From contig JAWWNJ010000030.1 of the NCBI GenBank assembly GCA_037176885.1, positions 372,001-436,000 on the forward strand: DNA of 64,000 bases, in the 5' to 3' direction. The notes under the pieces are model-generated. The model ran no database searches. It saw nothing but the letters and a program-made list of their open reading frames with translations, and was not told the DNA's origin. The DNA comes from Favolaschia claudopus (Eukaryota > Basidiomycota > Agaricomycetes > Agaricales > Mycenaceae). The number at the start of each line of letters is the position of its first letter. The first letter of the stretch is position 1. Positions 1 through 11,102 of the stretch are shown one piece after another. Both the position numbers and the translations under genes were made by a program.

Positions 1-372
1 CGTCACCAGCTCCACTTCAGCCGAATCTGATTTTCGCTTCCGCCACCCAAAGAACACCAGGACAAAACAGGGGGTTAACAGAAAGACTCAGCTGCTACTT
101 GCCCAGAGCTCGACAGGGCCATGACTTGCGAGCCAAGGCCCAAAACCTTGAGGGATGTGGTACGGCAACGCCCCACAAAGTGGTGCTCCCGGCTTTGGCG
201 ATGACAGAATCGTCAACAAACGTAAGCACAAACGAACGAGCACCACCCAATCAAAACCCGTATATTGTTTTCAAAACGGCTGGAAACTCCAAGCTCACAA
301 GATTTTATTTCCGCGCATGAAAGCCGAAAGAAAATCGATCGGATGTAGAGGTTGATATCCGCGGATTTTGGG
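1..372. other. Repeat-derived flank without a supported gene
   Basis: No gene is supported here. Positions about 190-285 match a sequence also present near 53190-53270 and 53377-53425 (shared core around ACAAACGTAAGCACAAACG and the run TCAAAACCCGTATATTG), so this is a copy of a dispersed repeat. A more diverged relative lies near 18735-18800. The short open frames lack introns, domains or codon bias that would support a protein. Confidence 0.6.
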
Positions 373-461
373 TAGGCTCGAGACCAGCCGTTAGTGGGAG
401 TAATGACGAGCAAGCAGGTATTACTTACCATAACGGCTGGAAGCACTTAGGTGTAGATTGA

Positions 462-825
462 TAGATGGAAAATTCAAACTCCGACTATACCTTATTAGGA
501 AGTATCTCCGAGCTCCAAGTTGCTCAGTTTTTGTTTCCTTTCACTCAAATGCTGCCTGAAACTGTCGGAAACCATTTCTGCCCTTCAGTGGAGAGCTTCC
601 GGGCCAAGATTACCTGCATTGTGAAGGTTTCTAGCATCAGGTTTTATTTTGGGTCTAGGAACCTTCTGTATGTAAGGCAAAACCTGTATCAAAGTCACAG
701 AGGACTTGGAGTCAATAGAGATGTGGTTAGCCCATATTATCTTGAGGCAAACGTGAAAACAAGTCGCTTCGAGCCTCGGAGATACTTCCTAAAAAGGTAT
801 AATCGGAGTTTGAAATTACCATCTA
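462..825. mobile_element. Nested TIR MITE (about 364 bp)
   Basis: Near-perfect inverted ends start TAGATGG and continue through a shared CAAACTCCGA(C/T)TATACC and TAGGAAGTATCTCCGAG (462-510 against 775-825). No coding capacity is supported. The element lies inside the 373-2274 element. I could not identify a convincing target-site duplication, so the superfamily is open. Confidence 0.65.
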
Positions 826-828
826 AGG

Positions 829-2189
829 TAGGCGTCAGTCACTTACAACGAGCGGTCACATGACGTGTAACGTCACGCGTAACGCGGCAAAAATTTCGAC
901 ACGAAAACAAAACCTGCTGGATTTAGCTCAATTTCAACGATTTTGAGGTCGAAAAAAAATTGGTCATTATGTAATCATAACTGGAGATAAGAATATGTTT
1001 TCTGAGATTTCTCTAGTCACCGTTGCATGATGCCCCAAGATGTTGCGCACTGCAGCCAATGTTCACGGTATAGTGTGTATGCTGTTGTGCTGGCGGGTTG
1101 CCGGTAATTGATGGGATCCTACCCTATGTGGTGAGAACATTACATAAGCGGCAAATTTCGCCATCGTCCCGAACCTAGACCGGTAACCGATCTCTCGTAT
1201 GAAGACAATCGTTCATAGAGAGACCGGTCGATCTGGTATTTATTTACCGGGATGCCAGAGACGTCACGTTTCTGGCACGTGTACTGCTGTCATCTTGCTT
1301 ACGTGACACTTCTCTCTGTCCAATTTCATTGTCTTGACGGGCCTCCTGCGCCATGAAATGTTTTTACTCTATGATGTGCAGTTTCTTGAACGAAATCACA
1401 CCTCCTCGACAGCCAAAAGGATGGAATTAGCAAGAGAGACGTATCATGTAAGCAAGATGACATGACAGAAACGTGACGTCTCTGGCATCCCGGTAAATAA
1501 ATACCAGATCGACCGGTCTCTCTATGAACAATTGTCTTCATACGAGAGATCGTAGGCTCGAATCCAGCCTGTGTATGGAAGCAAGCTTGTCGATACACAG
1601 GCTGGTCGATCTGAGTTTGAATTGCCACGTCACACCGAGTTACCAAAAAAGGTTATTCCACTAGTTCCTCGCAGCAGCACATTTTCGATGAAATTTCTTA
1701 ATTCAACAACACAATGAGCATTTCTGAGTGTTATTGTGCACACCTGAGCTTGAACCAAGCTGAGATTGTGCCGTGGGCAGGAGTTCTGAACACATTCAGC
1801 GACACAGTCGCACCACGTGATGCCACGTATCCACTGTACGAAATAACCTTTTTTGGTAAGTTGGTGTGACATGGGATTTCAAACTCAGATCGACCGGTCT
1901 GTCTATCGACAGCTTGCTCCATAGACAGACGGTCACCGGTCTAGAGAGATCGGTTACCGGTCTATCCCGAACCAAGATGGCTCCAATCGCCGAAAAAAAT
2001 GGGTCGGAAGAATAGTCTACTGCTCCATCCCAAGACAGTATTTTTGAATTCTGAGACCAGGGATGTCTTCCATTTGCTCAAATACACCATTTCTAGGTCC
2101 CACTTTTTACCCTAATGTTCGGCGGCCAGAGCTTAATGGCTGTCAAACTTTGGTCATGTGACCGCTCGTTGTAAGTGACTGACGCACTA
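829..2189. mobile_element. Nested TIR element with GCGTCAGTCAC...GCGGTCACATGAC ends
   Basis: The ends TAGGCGTCAGTCACTTACAA (829-848, continuing to ACGAGCGGTCACATGAC) and its inverted counterpart at about 2155-2189 define the unit. A second copy lies at about 61465-62220: it shares both the terminal part and the stretch with ATGGGTCGGAAG and ATGGCTCCAATCGCCGAAAA (about 1980-2030), in inverted orientation. The copy here carries the 1176-1964 insertion, while the second copy carries two different insertions, so the two copies help define each other's empty sites. No protein is encoded. Confidence 0.65.
1176..1964. mobile_element. MULE-type foldback element, 789 bp, 9-bp TSD
   Basis: Terminal inverted repeats of at least 20 bp begin TAGACCGGTAACCGATCTC. 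The flanks are an exact 9-bp duplication TCCCGAACC at 1167-1175 and 1965-1973. The interior is made of two further inverted-repeat pairs: about 1195-1310 against 1445-1550 (sharing CCGGGATGCCAGAGACGTC) and about 1571-1665 against 1845-1925. It has no transposase. In the related copy near 62150-62170 the target reads straight through (GGTTCGGGACGATGGC), which confirms the insertion. Confidence 0.85.
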
Positions 2190-2309
2190 CGGCTAAGTGC
2201 TTCCAGCCGTTATTGTCAGTGATACCTGCTTGCTCGTCATTGCTACTAAGTTATAACGGCTGGTTTCGAGCCTAGATTTTGGGCTCGATACTGATATACA
2301 CCGCCATTT

Positions 2310-3112
2310 TGAGATGATGTCGACTGAACATCCGGGCCGAGTCCTCTGCCTATGTCTCCCTCACCACCTGCAAACGTTGCATTCGCGAGACCATCATCGC
2401 ACGTTGGGTGGCGCGCTGGGCCTTCAGCTCAACTGGCTCTGCCCTTCGACAGATCGACCGGACCCCTCCTTCCACCATTCTGCGACACCCGTACACTGCC
2501 AACATCCCTCGCTCCATTATCTCCCTTGTTTCGCGTCTCCGAACCGATTTCTCTTCCCTCAACGCTACGAGATTCCGACTCCGCCAAGCTGACTCCCCTG
2601 CCTGCCCGGCATGTGGCGCTCGGGAAACCCGCGTCCACTTTCTACTCCACTGCCCTGCATGGGAACACCTCCGTCGCCCTCTCCAACAAGCCTCATACGG
2701 TGCTGGTCTTCTTGGCTCGGTCGATGTCCCTTCTCTACTCTCTCACCCTGCGTTGCTCAAGGTTCTAGTTGCTTTCATCGCTGCTACGGGCCGCTTTTCT
2801 TGAAGTCTATTCTCCTACTCTATTCCCGCCACCACCTATGGCATAATTCACCCGTCCTCTACCATCACGCACCATTTCGGCGATCCTTCCATTCCCAACC
2901 TGCATCAACCCCATCCCTTTTTGCGCCTTCCTACTACGAGATTTCCCTGTACGTATTATTAGTTACTTTCCTCTTCAGTTTACAATAGAATATGATCCCC
3001 TACTTACTCTTAGAATACGACCCTTAGATACATCCCCTTAGTGTACAATCGCGTAGCCCTAGGGCCAGGTACGATTACAGTAGAACTACAAACAAACAAA
3101 CAAACAAACATA
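2310..3112 (+). pseudogene. 5'-truncated LINE tail: C-terminal zinc-knuckle region of a non-LTR reverse transcriptase
   Basis: The frame ending at 2803 encodes the region after the RNase H domain of fungal LINEs. It has a W..RWAFSSTGSALRQI segment followed by CPACGARETRVHFLLHCP, the C-x2-C-x7-H-x4-C knuckle typical of LINE polyprotein ends. The stop is followed by about 300 bp of untranslated sequence and a short (CAAA)n-type tail at about 3090-3110, as expected for target-primed insertion. The reverse transcriptase and endonuclease are missing, so this is a dead, 5'-truncated copy. It begins just downstream of the 373-2274 element. The clade is not determined. Confidence 0.75.
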
Positions 3113-4212
3113 CACAATTAGTAGCATAGGCGTTCGCCCAACGCCTAAAATGCCCTCGAGCGCCTAATCCCGGGTCGAACGCCTACTGCGCCAGCGAACA
3201 CCTATGCGGAACTAAACACACAGCTAAACACACGTTCCCGAGTACGAGAATATATCGACGTGCCGGCTCTCCAACGCTGTGGAGGACGACGCCGAAACTT
3301 AAACAACAGATCTCGTCCCCACCACCGTGACAATGAGCTCGCGGCTGACAGCTTGATTTTTGCTCAAGTATTTTTTCCCTCTCGCCCCATTGCAGCACAA
3401 GATTTGCTCGTTACACCTCCTTGCAGAGTTCGGTGAACGACTCTCCAAGATCCCGCGGCCGATACGCACCCCAACAGCACGTCAGGATGGTTCCGAGCTG
3501 TCGGTAGGAGTGCCCGTGGGCAGGGAAGGGGTCAACTCCCAAGGTGCGGCCTCAAGGTCTCCATCTATTATCTTTTATCAGGCACAAACACATGCGCAAC
3601 TCAGTCGTGCCACGTCCCGACATTCGGTTCTTCGAGGATTTGAGCTTCAAAAATGCGGACGCCTGGATTCGGGAATGGGTTGTGGCCGCGTGGAGTCCGA
3701 ATGTGTCCCAATGTGTGTACTTGTTTCTCGTTCCATATTTTCTGACTTTGTTTCGAAATCGCAAATCGCACAGGGGTAGCCATGGGCAGAATCAAGTGGT
3801 TGAACTACTTAGTTATCTGGTAGTTCCGACTTTGTAGTGTTTTATTTTGAAATGGAAATCATCCAAATTTTGGTCGGAAAAACGCGAAAAACACGAAGTC
3901 TGACGCGTTCCACCGGCGGCCCAGTCAAAACATCAACATGGTGGGACGATCACGAGTGCGCAAACGCGCGGCGGGACGCTGATGCCGAGGGGTGCCGTCG
4001 CTAACGCAGTAGGCGCTCGCCACGGAAAATAGGTGTTGGATGGTCAAAATAGGCATTCGGCGCCATCAATAGTATTCTCGTACTCGGGAACGTGTGTTTA
4101 GCTGTGTGTTTAGTTCCGCATAGGTGTTCGCTGGCGCAGTAGGCGTTCGACCCGGGATTAGGCGCTCGAGGGCATTTTAGGCGTTGGGCGAACGCCTATG
4201 CTACTAATTGTG
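3113..4212. mobile_element. 1.1 kb element with about 140-bp terminal inverted repeats and TA duplication
   Basis: The two ends (3113-3252 and 4071-4212) are inverted copies starting CACAATTAGTAGCATAGG, containing GGCGTTCGCCCAACGCC and ending near CGTGTGTTTAG. TA dinucleotides flank both ends, consistent with a Tc1/mariner-type non-autonomous element. It sits right at the end of the LINE tail. Interior open frames up to 139 codons (3360-3779) show no recognisable domain. After the right end an imperfect second CTACTAATCGTGTATGTACTC follows, probably a small local duplication. Confidence 0.7.
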
Positions 4213-4215
4213 TAT

Positions 4216-5620
4216 GTACTCCTACTAATCGTGTATGTACTCAGTCAATTGCAGCAGAGGATGCATCCATAGGGCTAGAGAATATCAGGTAAGTAATCCC
4301 TTGTCTCTTCGAGTTCTTTGTATCCATCGGCACATATTTATATTACTATTACTATAGTACACTAGCAGTGAGCCCATGCTTCGCCATGGGATTCCGCTCT
4401 TCTGCCCTACGAAAACCAGGTGCCAGTGCCGATCGTCGCCGACCTTCGGTCGACTCCTCGCGGCCCTGTGTGCGAGCTCACTCCATCTCAAATGGCTTGG
4501 TTTCTTACATATAGTAAATACAATGCAAAAATCTCATCTTCTGCCGTTTACGATGTTGAAATGCCTGGGGAATTTGTTGCCATCCAAGCATCATCTCCCG
4601 TCGTTGTTCTTCAGCATAAACGCCTCGCCGAACCTCATCCTCATACCGAAGCATCCTACTTCGGTAACTTTCCCGATATCGGTCATTGCGGCGAGGCTGA
4701 TTGACATCGTATTCGTGGTCGAGGGCTTGATCTAAAGACTGAGTCGGATCTGTGACGAACAAAACAGTAAGCTAGACAATACAGCTCCAATTGGGTGGAC
4801 GCTGATAGACCCGGTATTGGGCCAGGGCTGAATTTATTTATTTTCAGTTCAAGTGCTATTGTATTAAAAGAGTAATATGTACATTAAATACCAAGGGAAT
4901 ACGCTCGTATGAGGACTGGCGTTTGCCTGAGCGGCCAGTTAAAGGATTATACACTAGTGGGAGGTCTGGCACTGTCTACGACTGCGCTGGTATAGCGTGG
5001 AAGTTATAATATTCCAGAACAGACCTATCACGATAGGTCTCTAACCATCCGGAATAGGATTGGGAGTCGCCCTGTGTTCCGACCAAAGGCAGAATGAGTG
5101 GGATATAACTTGGGACTTATGAGAACCTGCCGAAAGGCCAGAAGGAGTGTTTCCTGGAGGCAAGAGGCTTTCACGAATAATTCTATAAACCAATTGCGAG
5201 GGATTTGCGGAAGTAGAATGTTCCTACAAAGGAACTACGCGTCATGCCGAGGTGGCTGCCGCCGTATTACGATCAAGGAGCACGGTCCGAGGAGGGACAC
5301 CCATTAATGCCAATTTGGGCAATATTGATTGGGCCACAGCGGGCCACTGTCATAACATAATGATCGGGATAAGGGAGTGGAACTCAATGCACTTTTGATC
5401 CATTTCCTGTTCTGGCAACCAAGGATAGGGCGAGGGCATAGCGGGCCCTAGGTTTCTCTCACCATATACCCGTTTGTCAATTGTTCGGTCTCTTATTATT
5501 TATTAGTGAAAGGTATAAAAGACATTGTTTCCTGTACTGGTACTCTAGTAGATTCCCTCCTCTCGTTGTGAGCGTCAAGCCAGTGTTGGCTTCGTGAACA
5601 ACTAGAAGTTGGACTCCATT
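4216..5620. other. Intergenic or degenerate repeat sequence, no gene seen
   Basis: No domain-bearing frame was found. A minus-strand frame at 4505-4762 encodes an Arg/Glu-rich peptide without a recognised family, and could be a broken exon. The 4830-5470 part is AT-rich and looks like remnant LTR or MITE sequence, but I found no paired end. Confidence 0.3.
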
Positions 5621-5622
5621 TA

Positions 5623-6148
5623 CTCGGCATGACCAAAAGTAACCGGAATTGTAGAATTTATATAGGAATTTCAATGGTCAACCAGCTTTGATGGGTCCAG
5701 CTCTTACCTATAGCATGTTTTCTCCGACTTGCATGACATAAACACCGATTGGAACATCGGGCAGCCAGAGAAATATTCGAAATTCAGAAATTTCCCAATT
5801 TGGCAATATCTGCGTTTTTAAAATAGCAATTGGACAGATATGGGGTCAATGAGTACTTGAGAAATGGGATTTAGGTCTTATGATAATGTACATGAAATGC
5901 CAGAATTTAGCATCCTAGTCTCCACCTTTTGTGAGACGTTAAAACTGGGCATAATGTTCAACCATCATAACATATATAATTGCAATTCAAATAGACGCAC
6001 AACAAAGAGCACAGTGGACCCAAGCTACTTCATATGCAACAGCATATACTTCTACCATGATTACAGTACCAATCCTCCCAGCGGTTCTGTGTGCTAGCTT
6101 GCCATATATAGGCAATTTGTGATTCCGGTTACTTTTGGTCATACCGAG
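5623..6148. mobile_element. Tc1/mariner-type MITE, family A, complete copy (526 bp)
   Basis: The ends CTCGGCATGACCAAAAGTAACC and the inverted GGTTACTTTTGGTCATACCGAG are flanked by TA on both sides (5621-5622 and 6149-6150), the Tc1/mariner signature. No transposase is encoded. Family members in this window are a copy starting at 16631 (split by two insertions), a variant at 38212-39091 with GTGTCC in place of ATGACC, and an isolated left end at 42576. Confidence 0.8.
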
Positions 6149-6233
6149 TAGACTCGAACCAGTCGTTATTTTCCAAAGTCGACGGGGGTCGATCAATGGG
6201 GCGGTCAAATAACGACTGGAAGATAATCACCGG

Positions 6234-6656
6234 TGACATAGAGACACGGAGATTCCCGAGAATTGATCTCGGGACTTCGTCAAATTTTCGAAAGTCGCTT
6301 GCAAAAGTTTTTAGAACGGTAAATATAAGCATATGGACGGGTAGCTACTCAAAATCTAAGACTCCTGACGTGCTTGGATTTTTTTTAACCGAAGCAACGA
6401 GTTCTCTATTTACGATTTTGTGTGAGCCGAAAGGGACCGAAAGTACGCCAAGTAAAGCCGAAATGCTCACATGCTTTGATTTCCCGAAACGGCCAAGGAA
6501 TAGCCTGGCATAGAATTCATTTAAAAAAAATCCAAGCACGTCAGGATTTTGAGTAGCTACCCGTCCATATGCTTATATTTACCGTTCTAAAAACTTTTGC
6601 AAGAATTTGACGAGGTCCCGAGATCAATTCTCGGGAATCTCCGTGTCTCTATGTCA
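6234..6656. mobile_element. Long-TIR MITE, 423 bp, 8-bp TSD ATCACCGG
   Basis: Arms of about 145 bp (6234-6385 and 6525-6656) begin TGACATAGAGACACGG and include GAGATCAATTCTCGG and GGACGGGTAGCTACTC. The flanks are exact 8-bp copies of ATCACCGG at 6226-6233 and 6657-6664. An 8-bp TSD suggests hAT, although the TIR start TGAC is not a classical hAT end. No protein is encoded. The element can fold into one long hairpin. Confidence 0.75.
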
Positions 6657-6666
6657 ATCACCGGTC

Positions 6667-7707
6667 TAGTGCAGTCCAAGATTAAAATACGAAATATTAT
6701 AACAATATTATATCGACGATAATACGGATACGATACGGGTCAGGCCTGTGTCCCAGATTATTATTATTCAATGTTATAATAATATTATAATATGAGTATA
6801 ATACGATATGCTGAGACCGTATTATCCGTATTATTTTCGTATTATTTGGGGGGAGTCTGCAGTTGAAGCTGGCCTTGGAACTGACAAGTTGAATCTTCTG
6901 CCGAGGAAGTGCCGAGGATCACCTGTCAGGCGCCGAAGTCCGATCAGATTTTCTCCCAAATGAGGTCAATCAGTGATGGATAATCATTTTGCTGGCAGGT
7001 TTGGTGCACGGCATGCAGTGTTGCATGTTAAGGGGTTATTAAGGGTCAAATCTGAAGCTAAGCCCTTAGGTCTTAAAATCCCCTTAATATTAAGGGCAAG
7101 TTAAGGGCAAGTTAAGACGAAGTTAAGGCTCACCTCCCAGTCTAATTTTTTCTCAGAGGGCTCAATATCCAGGTGAAATCCTTGCACAATCTACTTGCAA
7201 CCGTGTGTTCTTTGTGCTCTTTTGATATGTTTGTATAGGGCCTGAATTTGCAGCTACGTGTGGCACGAGGGTATTATGTAAGGGGTGTGTTAACCCTTAA
7301 TTAAGACCTAACATCGTCTTTAGCTGAAGCTAAGGGTTAAAGTTAAGACCAAGTTAACCCTTAATTAACTTGACCCTTAACTCTTAGGTTCAACACTGAC
7401 GGCATGTGCATAGGCAGCAAAGAAAGTTGAACCATGGCTTGAATTTGCAACAAAATCATGGCTCATCGAGTGTGCAACATGCACATGTGCTCCATACATC
7501 GAGAGGAGTTCAATTCTGCGCTAATATAGCCAAAACAAATCCTACATCGAAGAGGCAGGTCGTATAACAAAATTATATCGTGATACAGCTTGTTATAATA
7601 CGATATTGTTAAGTACAGATACGATACACCTCTGGAACTCGCGATACGATAAGGATATAATATGATATGGCAAAAACCGTATTATTATCGTAATATGGAC
7701 AGCACTA
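6667..7707. mobile_element. AT-rich hAT-like element with TAGTGC...GCACTA ends
   Basis: The left end TAGTGCAGTCCAAGATTAA and the right end (inverted TAGTGCTGTCCATATTACG) match the well-defined element at 9892-10536. The terminal 100 bp on each side is a maze of ATTATAATA and ATACGATA palindromes. A second MITE (7016-7398) sits inside. The flanks are inverted copies of GGAAGATAATCACCGGT rather than a direct repeat, so the insertion went into another palindromic repeat or was rearranged. Confidence 0.6.
7016..7398. mobile_element. hAT-type MITE rich in TTAAGGG motifs, 8-bp TSD
   Basis: The ends are CAGTGTTG and the inverted CAACACTG, flanked by exact 8-bp duplications ACGGCATG (7008-7015 and 7399-7406). 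The CAGTG terminus and 8-bp TSD fit hAT elements. Both subterminal regions are packed with TTAAGGG/CCCTTAA-type hexa- and heptamers (about 7030-7130 and 7280-7385) that resemble degenerate telomere repeats and may be subterminal transposase-binding motifs. No coding capacity. Confidence 0.8.
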
Positions 7708-7739
7708 CCGGTGATTATCTTCCAGTCCCTCCGGTGTGA

Positions 7740-8481
7740 TTCATCAAACGACTGTCTTTGAGGTTTCTACCCTTGGGACTGGCTCGAGTCTAGACTCCAT
7801 TCGAGATAAACTCCAGAAGCTTATTTGTTTCTTTGGTTTGTTTCGTCAATATATACTGTCTGTTGGATCATCTCTTGAATTGTACGCGTGGAATATTGGA
7901 AAATTTGGGAACTTACGCGTGGAATTATAAGAACTTTTGACCTACGGGACGCGTGAAACAGTTATCGGACATCTTTCGCGAGTGATATATTGACTTAACA
8001 AGCAACTTAAACACCTAAACCTCTTGAGAAGAGTTACATCTCAAACCCTTGTTGAAACCCACACTTCCTGTGTCAACATAGGACTCGTATAGACGTTCTC
8101 TGTACAAAGTCAGCAATCGCGAAAGCTTAAGTTTAGTATATTTTGAGTATTAGGATAGTTGGATTGCCACAGTCTATACTGGACTGGAACCCCGAACCTC
8201 GCACGTCGATCTTATAGTGGTTTAGGATTATATTTAAGATTTGATTAGGGATTTAATTCCTTTCATTTCTTGGGTGTTTTCCATAGTCGAGTCAGCGTTT
8301 CATCTGGAGCCCACCGCGAGGGGTTCATCCATCTATTTCTATACTTCAAAGTAGAAAATCTCAAGCCAAGTTTGGACTTGTTGCGTATAGAAATATCTCT
8401 ACCTTCCTATACACCTTGGACTTACGTCCGAGAAGAACGAATCATTCGTTAAAAGCGCCGTTGACTTAGGTCAACATTTCG
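7740..8481 (+). other. Leader or LTR-like sequence upstream of the gag frame
   Basis: This stretch has no gene. It leads directly into the gag start at about 8482 and contains TGGAGCCCACCGCGAGG (about 8309), which resembles the leader found just inside the 5' LTR of basidiomycete LTR retrotransposons. I did not find a matching second LTR, so the LTR boundaries cannot be set. Confidence 0.3.
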
Positions 8482-9198
8482 GTGCAACCAGACTCGTCAG
8501 AAATATCTGCGGACGGCGAACTTGCTTCCACATCATTCGCGAAACCTAAACCACGCCGGTCTAGTCGGTTATCCACACCATCAGACTTAGATCCTCTTCC
8601 TAGGAAGAAAAAGCGTAGTCCTACTGAGGCAGGGAGATCACAATCTCAAGCCAAAGCCAAGGAACGGGTCACAGCCTATAAAGGGAAACGCAAAGCTATC
8701 GCGAGTACTAGTACTCTGTCGGATCTAGACACACAACCTACCATAGAGGAGGAAGTTGACGAGGAACAAACCAATCCTCCAGACTCTCCTTCTGCTACAC
8801 AAAGTTCGCAAACCTTACCTTCATCTCAATCATCGTCAAACGCGATGGCTGACCCAAACGCACAAAACGCTCAAAACCCTAGGGTTGCGAGTTTTAAAAT
8901 TCCTTATGCTTGGGATCCAAACGCTCCCAAGTTCACCACGGATGACTATGAGGACCTAAAAACCTTCGTAGATCATGTTGGGCAAATATTCGAGTTGGCT
9001 GGTATCACTACCGACCAATCGCGAAAAGAACATTTGACCAATTACCTTGGTGCAAAGAAGAAGGAGCAGTGGAGAGCACTGCCGGAGTACACTACAGGAA
9101 CGATGATTTCCTGAAGACGGTGTATAAGAGTTACCCTGAGATTAATACGGACCGCACCGGTACTGTGGAAAATCTTAAGAAGCTCTGTAAACGTAATA

Positions 9199-9616
9199 CA
9201 GTTGAACATCTCATGATGCATATGCTCACAATGCATAAACCTCATTCTGCATAGTGTTTTGGGGTCCACCAACTTGGTAGGCGGGTGTTTTATGCATTTT
9301 CTCATATTGCCTAATGTATAAGGTTTGGGGCAAGTTTTTAGTGCATTATGCATTATGAGATCGCAAAATTTATACAATTTGGTGGCAATTTGGCCGTTTG
9401 TGTCACTCTTCTAAAACATGTTACAGCTAAATCCAAGATTTTGACCGCTTTTACGACTGGTGGACAATCCGACATCTGCCGCACTTCCATATATAGTAAG
9501 TTCGTGACAGGGTCACTATATGTCACACGGTGTGACAGTATGCAGGAATGCATATTGCTCATAATGCATAGCGCTTGGGGGTCCACGGACGCTATGCATT
9601 ATGAGATGTTCAACTG
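9199..9616. mobile_element. Tc1/mariner-type MITE, 418 bp, TA duplication, empty site present in window
   Basis: The ends CAGTTGAACATCTCATGATGC and the inverted GCATTATGAGATGTTCAACTG are flanked by TA (9197-9198 and 9617-9618). A second copy of the host gag sequence at 12967-13080 reads straight through (CGTAATAAAGGG) with one TA, so the insertion point is confirmed to the base. The interior has repeated ATGCAT/TATGCATTATGAG palindromes and no supported gene. Confidence 0.9.
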
Positions 9617-9891
9617 TAAAGGGATTACTGTTTACGAGGAGGGAAAACTTCGATGGAATCGAATACTACACCGAAGTCAAAAAGTTGTATACCGAGCCAG
9701 CGTTGTTAACCAACCAGGTTGCGTGTAAGCAGTACTTAGAGACTCTGGATGTAGGATTCAAAACACACTCGAGATAGCAATCGCGAACTCTGTCCTGATG
9801 AAAGCACAGTTCCCGAATCTTGGAGGAGCGGCCGTGGCTGGAGCAAACGCGATAGCTGCAAATGATTCCAGAAAGGAAGATCCCATTAAGC

Positions 9892-10536
9892 TAGTGCTGT
9901 CCATATTACGATAATAATACGATTTTTGCCATATCATATTATACCAATATCATATCACGGATTCTGGAGCCGTATCGTATCTGTATCTAACAATATCGTA
10001 TTATAACAAATTTTATTGTGATATAATCTTGTTATAATTTTAATACGGCTTCACCCCTTGAATGGCAGTTTTTTTCTGCCAAAGAAATGAAACTAAGCTG
10101 TACTTTATTGGTGGGCTTCAGTGAATGTTCTACAACAGGATCGCGGCAGCTCTGTTTCAATTCCAACCTATTTTTCAACTCTTCCTTCGGGTCCAGGCGG
10201 CAACTCTCCATCATGCCGATCATCGATCGCTGATCCACACTGTTTTGGTGGAGAATTTGTAGGGAATTAGTAACTGACGAGTCAAACCTCAGATGCAAGC
10301 CTAGAAAGATGAGACTGGTCATCCCCACAGCCTACCTCCAGCCGGAGTCACCCCAAGATGATACAGAAATAATACGCGTAATACGGTCTTCTCGTATCGT
10401 ATTATACTCGTGTCATAATCATATTATAACATTGTGTATTAATAATTTGAGCGACCTCTCAGGCTCGTATCATATCCGTATTATCCATGATATAATATTG
10501 TTTTCATTTTTCGTATTATAATTTTGGACAGCACTA
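9892..10536. mobile_element. hAT-like MITE, 645 bp, 8-bp TSD CATTAAGC
   Basis: The ends TAGTGCTGTCCATATTACG and the inverted ...GGACAGCACTA are flanked by exact CATTAAGC (9884-9891 and 10537-10544). Removing the element and one duplicate restores the gag reading frame (DPIKLPELIKLAE). It belongs to the same family as 6667-7707. The AT-rich subterminal palindromes (ATACGATA, TTATAATA) are shared. No transposase. Confidence 0.85.
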
Positions 10537-10973
10537 CATTAAGCTCCCAGAGCTTATAAAATTGGCGGAGACTCTAGCTGCTAATCAGCATGAGTCCCCT
10601 AGCGTTGTGATTGAACAGGAGCCGAAAGTGGTTCCTGGGGCCAACTTAGGACTGCCTAGGATTTTAGTAAAATCCGAACCCTTTGAGGAGAAGTTCGAGA
10701 CTATGGAAGGCGCCATAGTTCAGTTGCGGGACCAGCATGTCTTGACGCAAAGAACGTACGAAGAGAGGCACAATGAAATGATGAAAACTATGCAACAGTT
10801 CATGAGAGATCCTCCTCCGCACTTCAGTCGTGATAGGGACCGCGATCGCGATTACAATCGCTCGAGCTTCGCTTACAACTCCCAAGGGCCTAGCCAAAAG
10901 CCCTCTGGTCAAGATAGATGAGAGAAGAGAAGCGAAAGAGATTGCTTCTATTGCGAAGAGCCCGGTCACTACT

Positions 10974-11102
10974 GAAAGGGAGAGATGGCTCAGAACGAGC
11001 AAACAGCCTCAGGACGGCGGCATAGCAACCATAGACATCGGCTAGGGTTTAGGCGAGAAAGGTTGGGTTCGGTCGACTTGAGCTCAAGAATTGAGCACCC
11101 CT
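10974..11102. mobile_element. Small MITE, right end of the GGGGCGCTCAATTCTT family, 3-bp TSD ACT
   Basis: The right terminus AAGAATTGAGCACCCCT matches the ends of the elements at 24733-24927 and 33179-33364. Flanking ACT triplets (10971-10973 and 11103-11105) and restoration of the zinc-knuckle codons (G-H-Y-S-R-K-C) after removal show a genuine insertion. The left end (GAAAGGGAGAG) no longer matches the family, so it is diverged or truncated. Confidence 0.7.

Larger units (their letters stand above)
373..2274. mobile_element. Mutator-like (MULE-type) TIR element, host of nested insertions
   Basis: Inverted termini of about 85 bp face each other at 373-450 and 2190-2274, both beginning TAGGCTCGA(G/A)ACCAGCCGTT when read inward. 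The element is flanked by an exact 9-bp direct repeat GATTTTGGG (364-372 and 2275-2283), the size expected for Mutator-superfamily insertion. No transposase is present, so it is non-autonomous. Much of its 1.9 kb is other elements inserted later (462-825, 829-2189, and 1176-1964 within that). The superfamily assignment rests on TSD length and long TIRs only. Confidence 0.8.

Noticed and set aside
7024..7395. Interstitial telomere or former chromosome end
   Set aside because: The TTAAGGG words are irregular, occur in both orientations and lie within a MITE bounded by 8-bp duplications, so an element origin explains them better.
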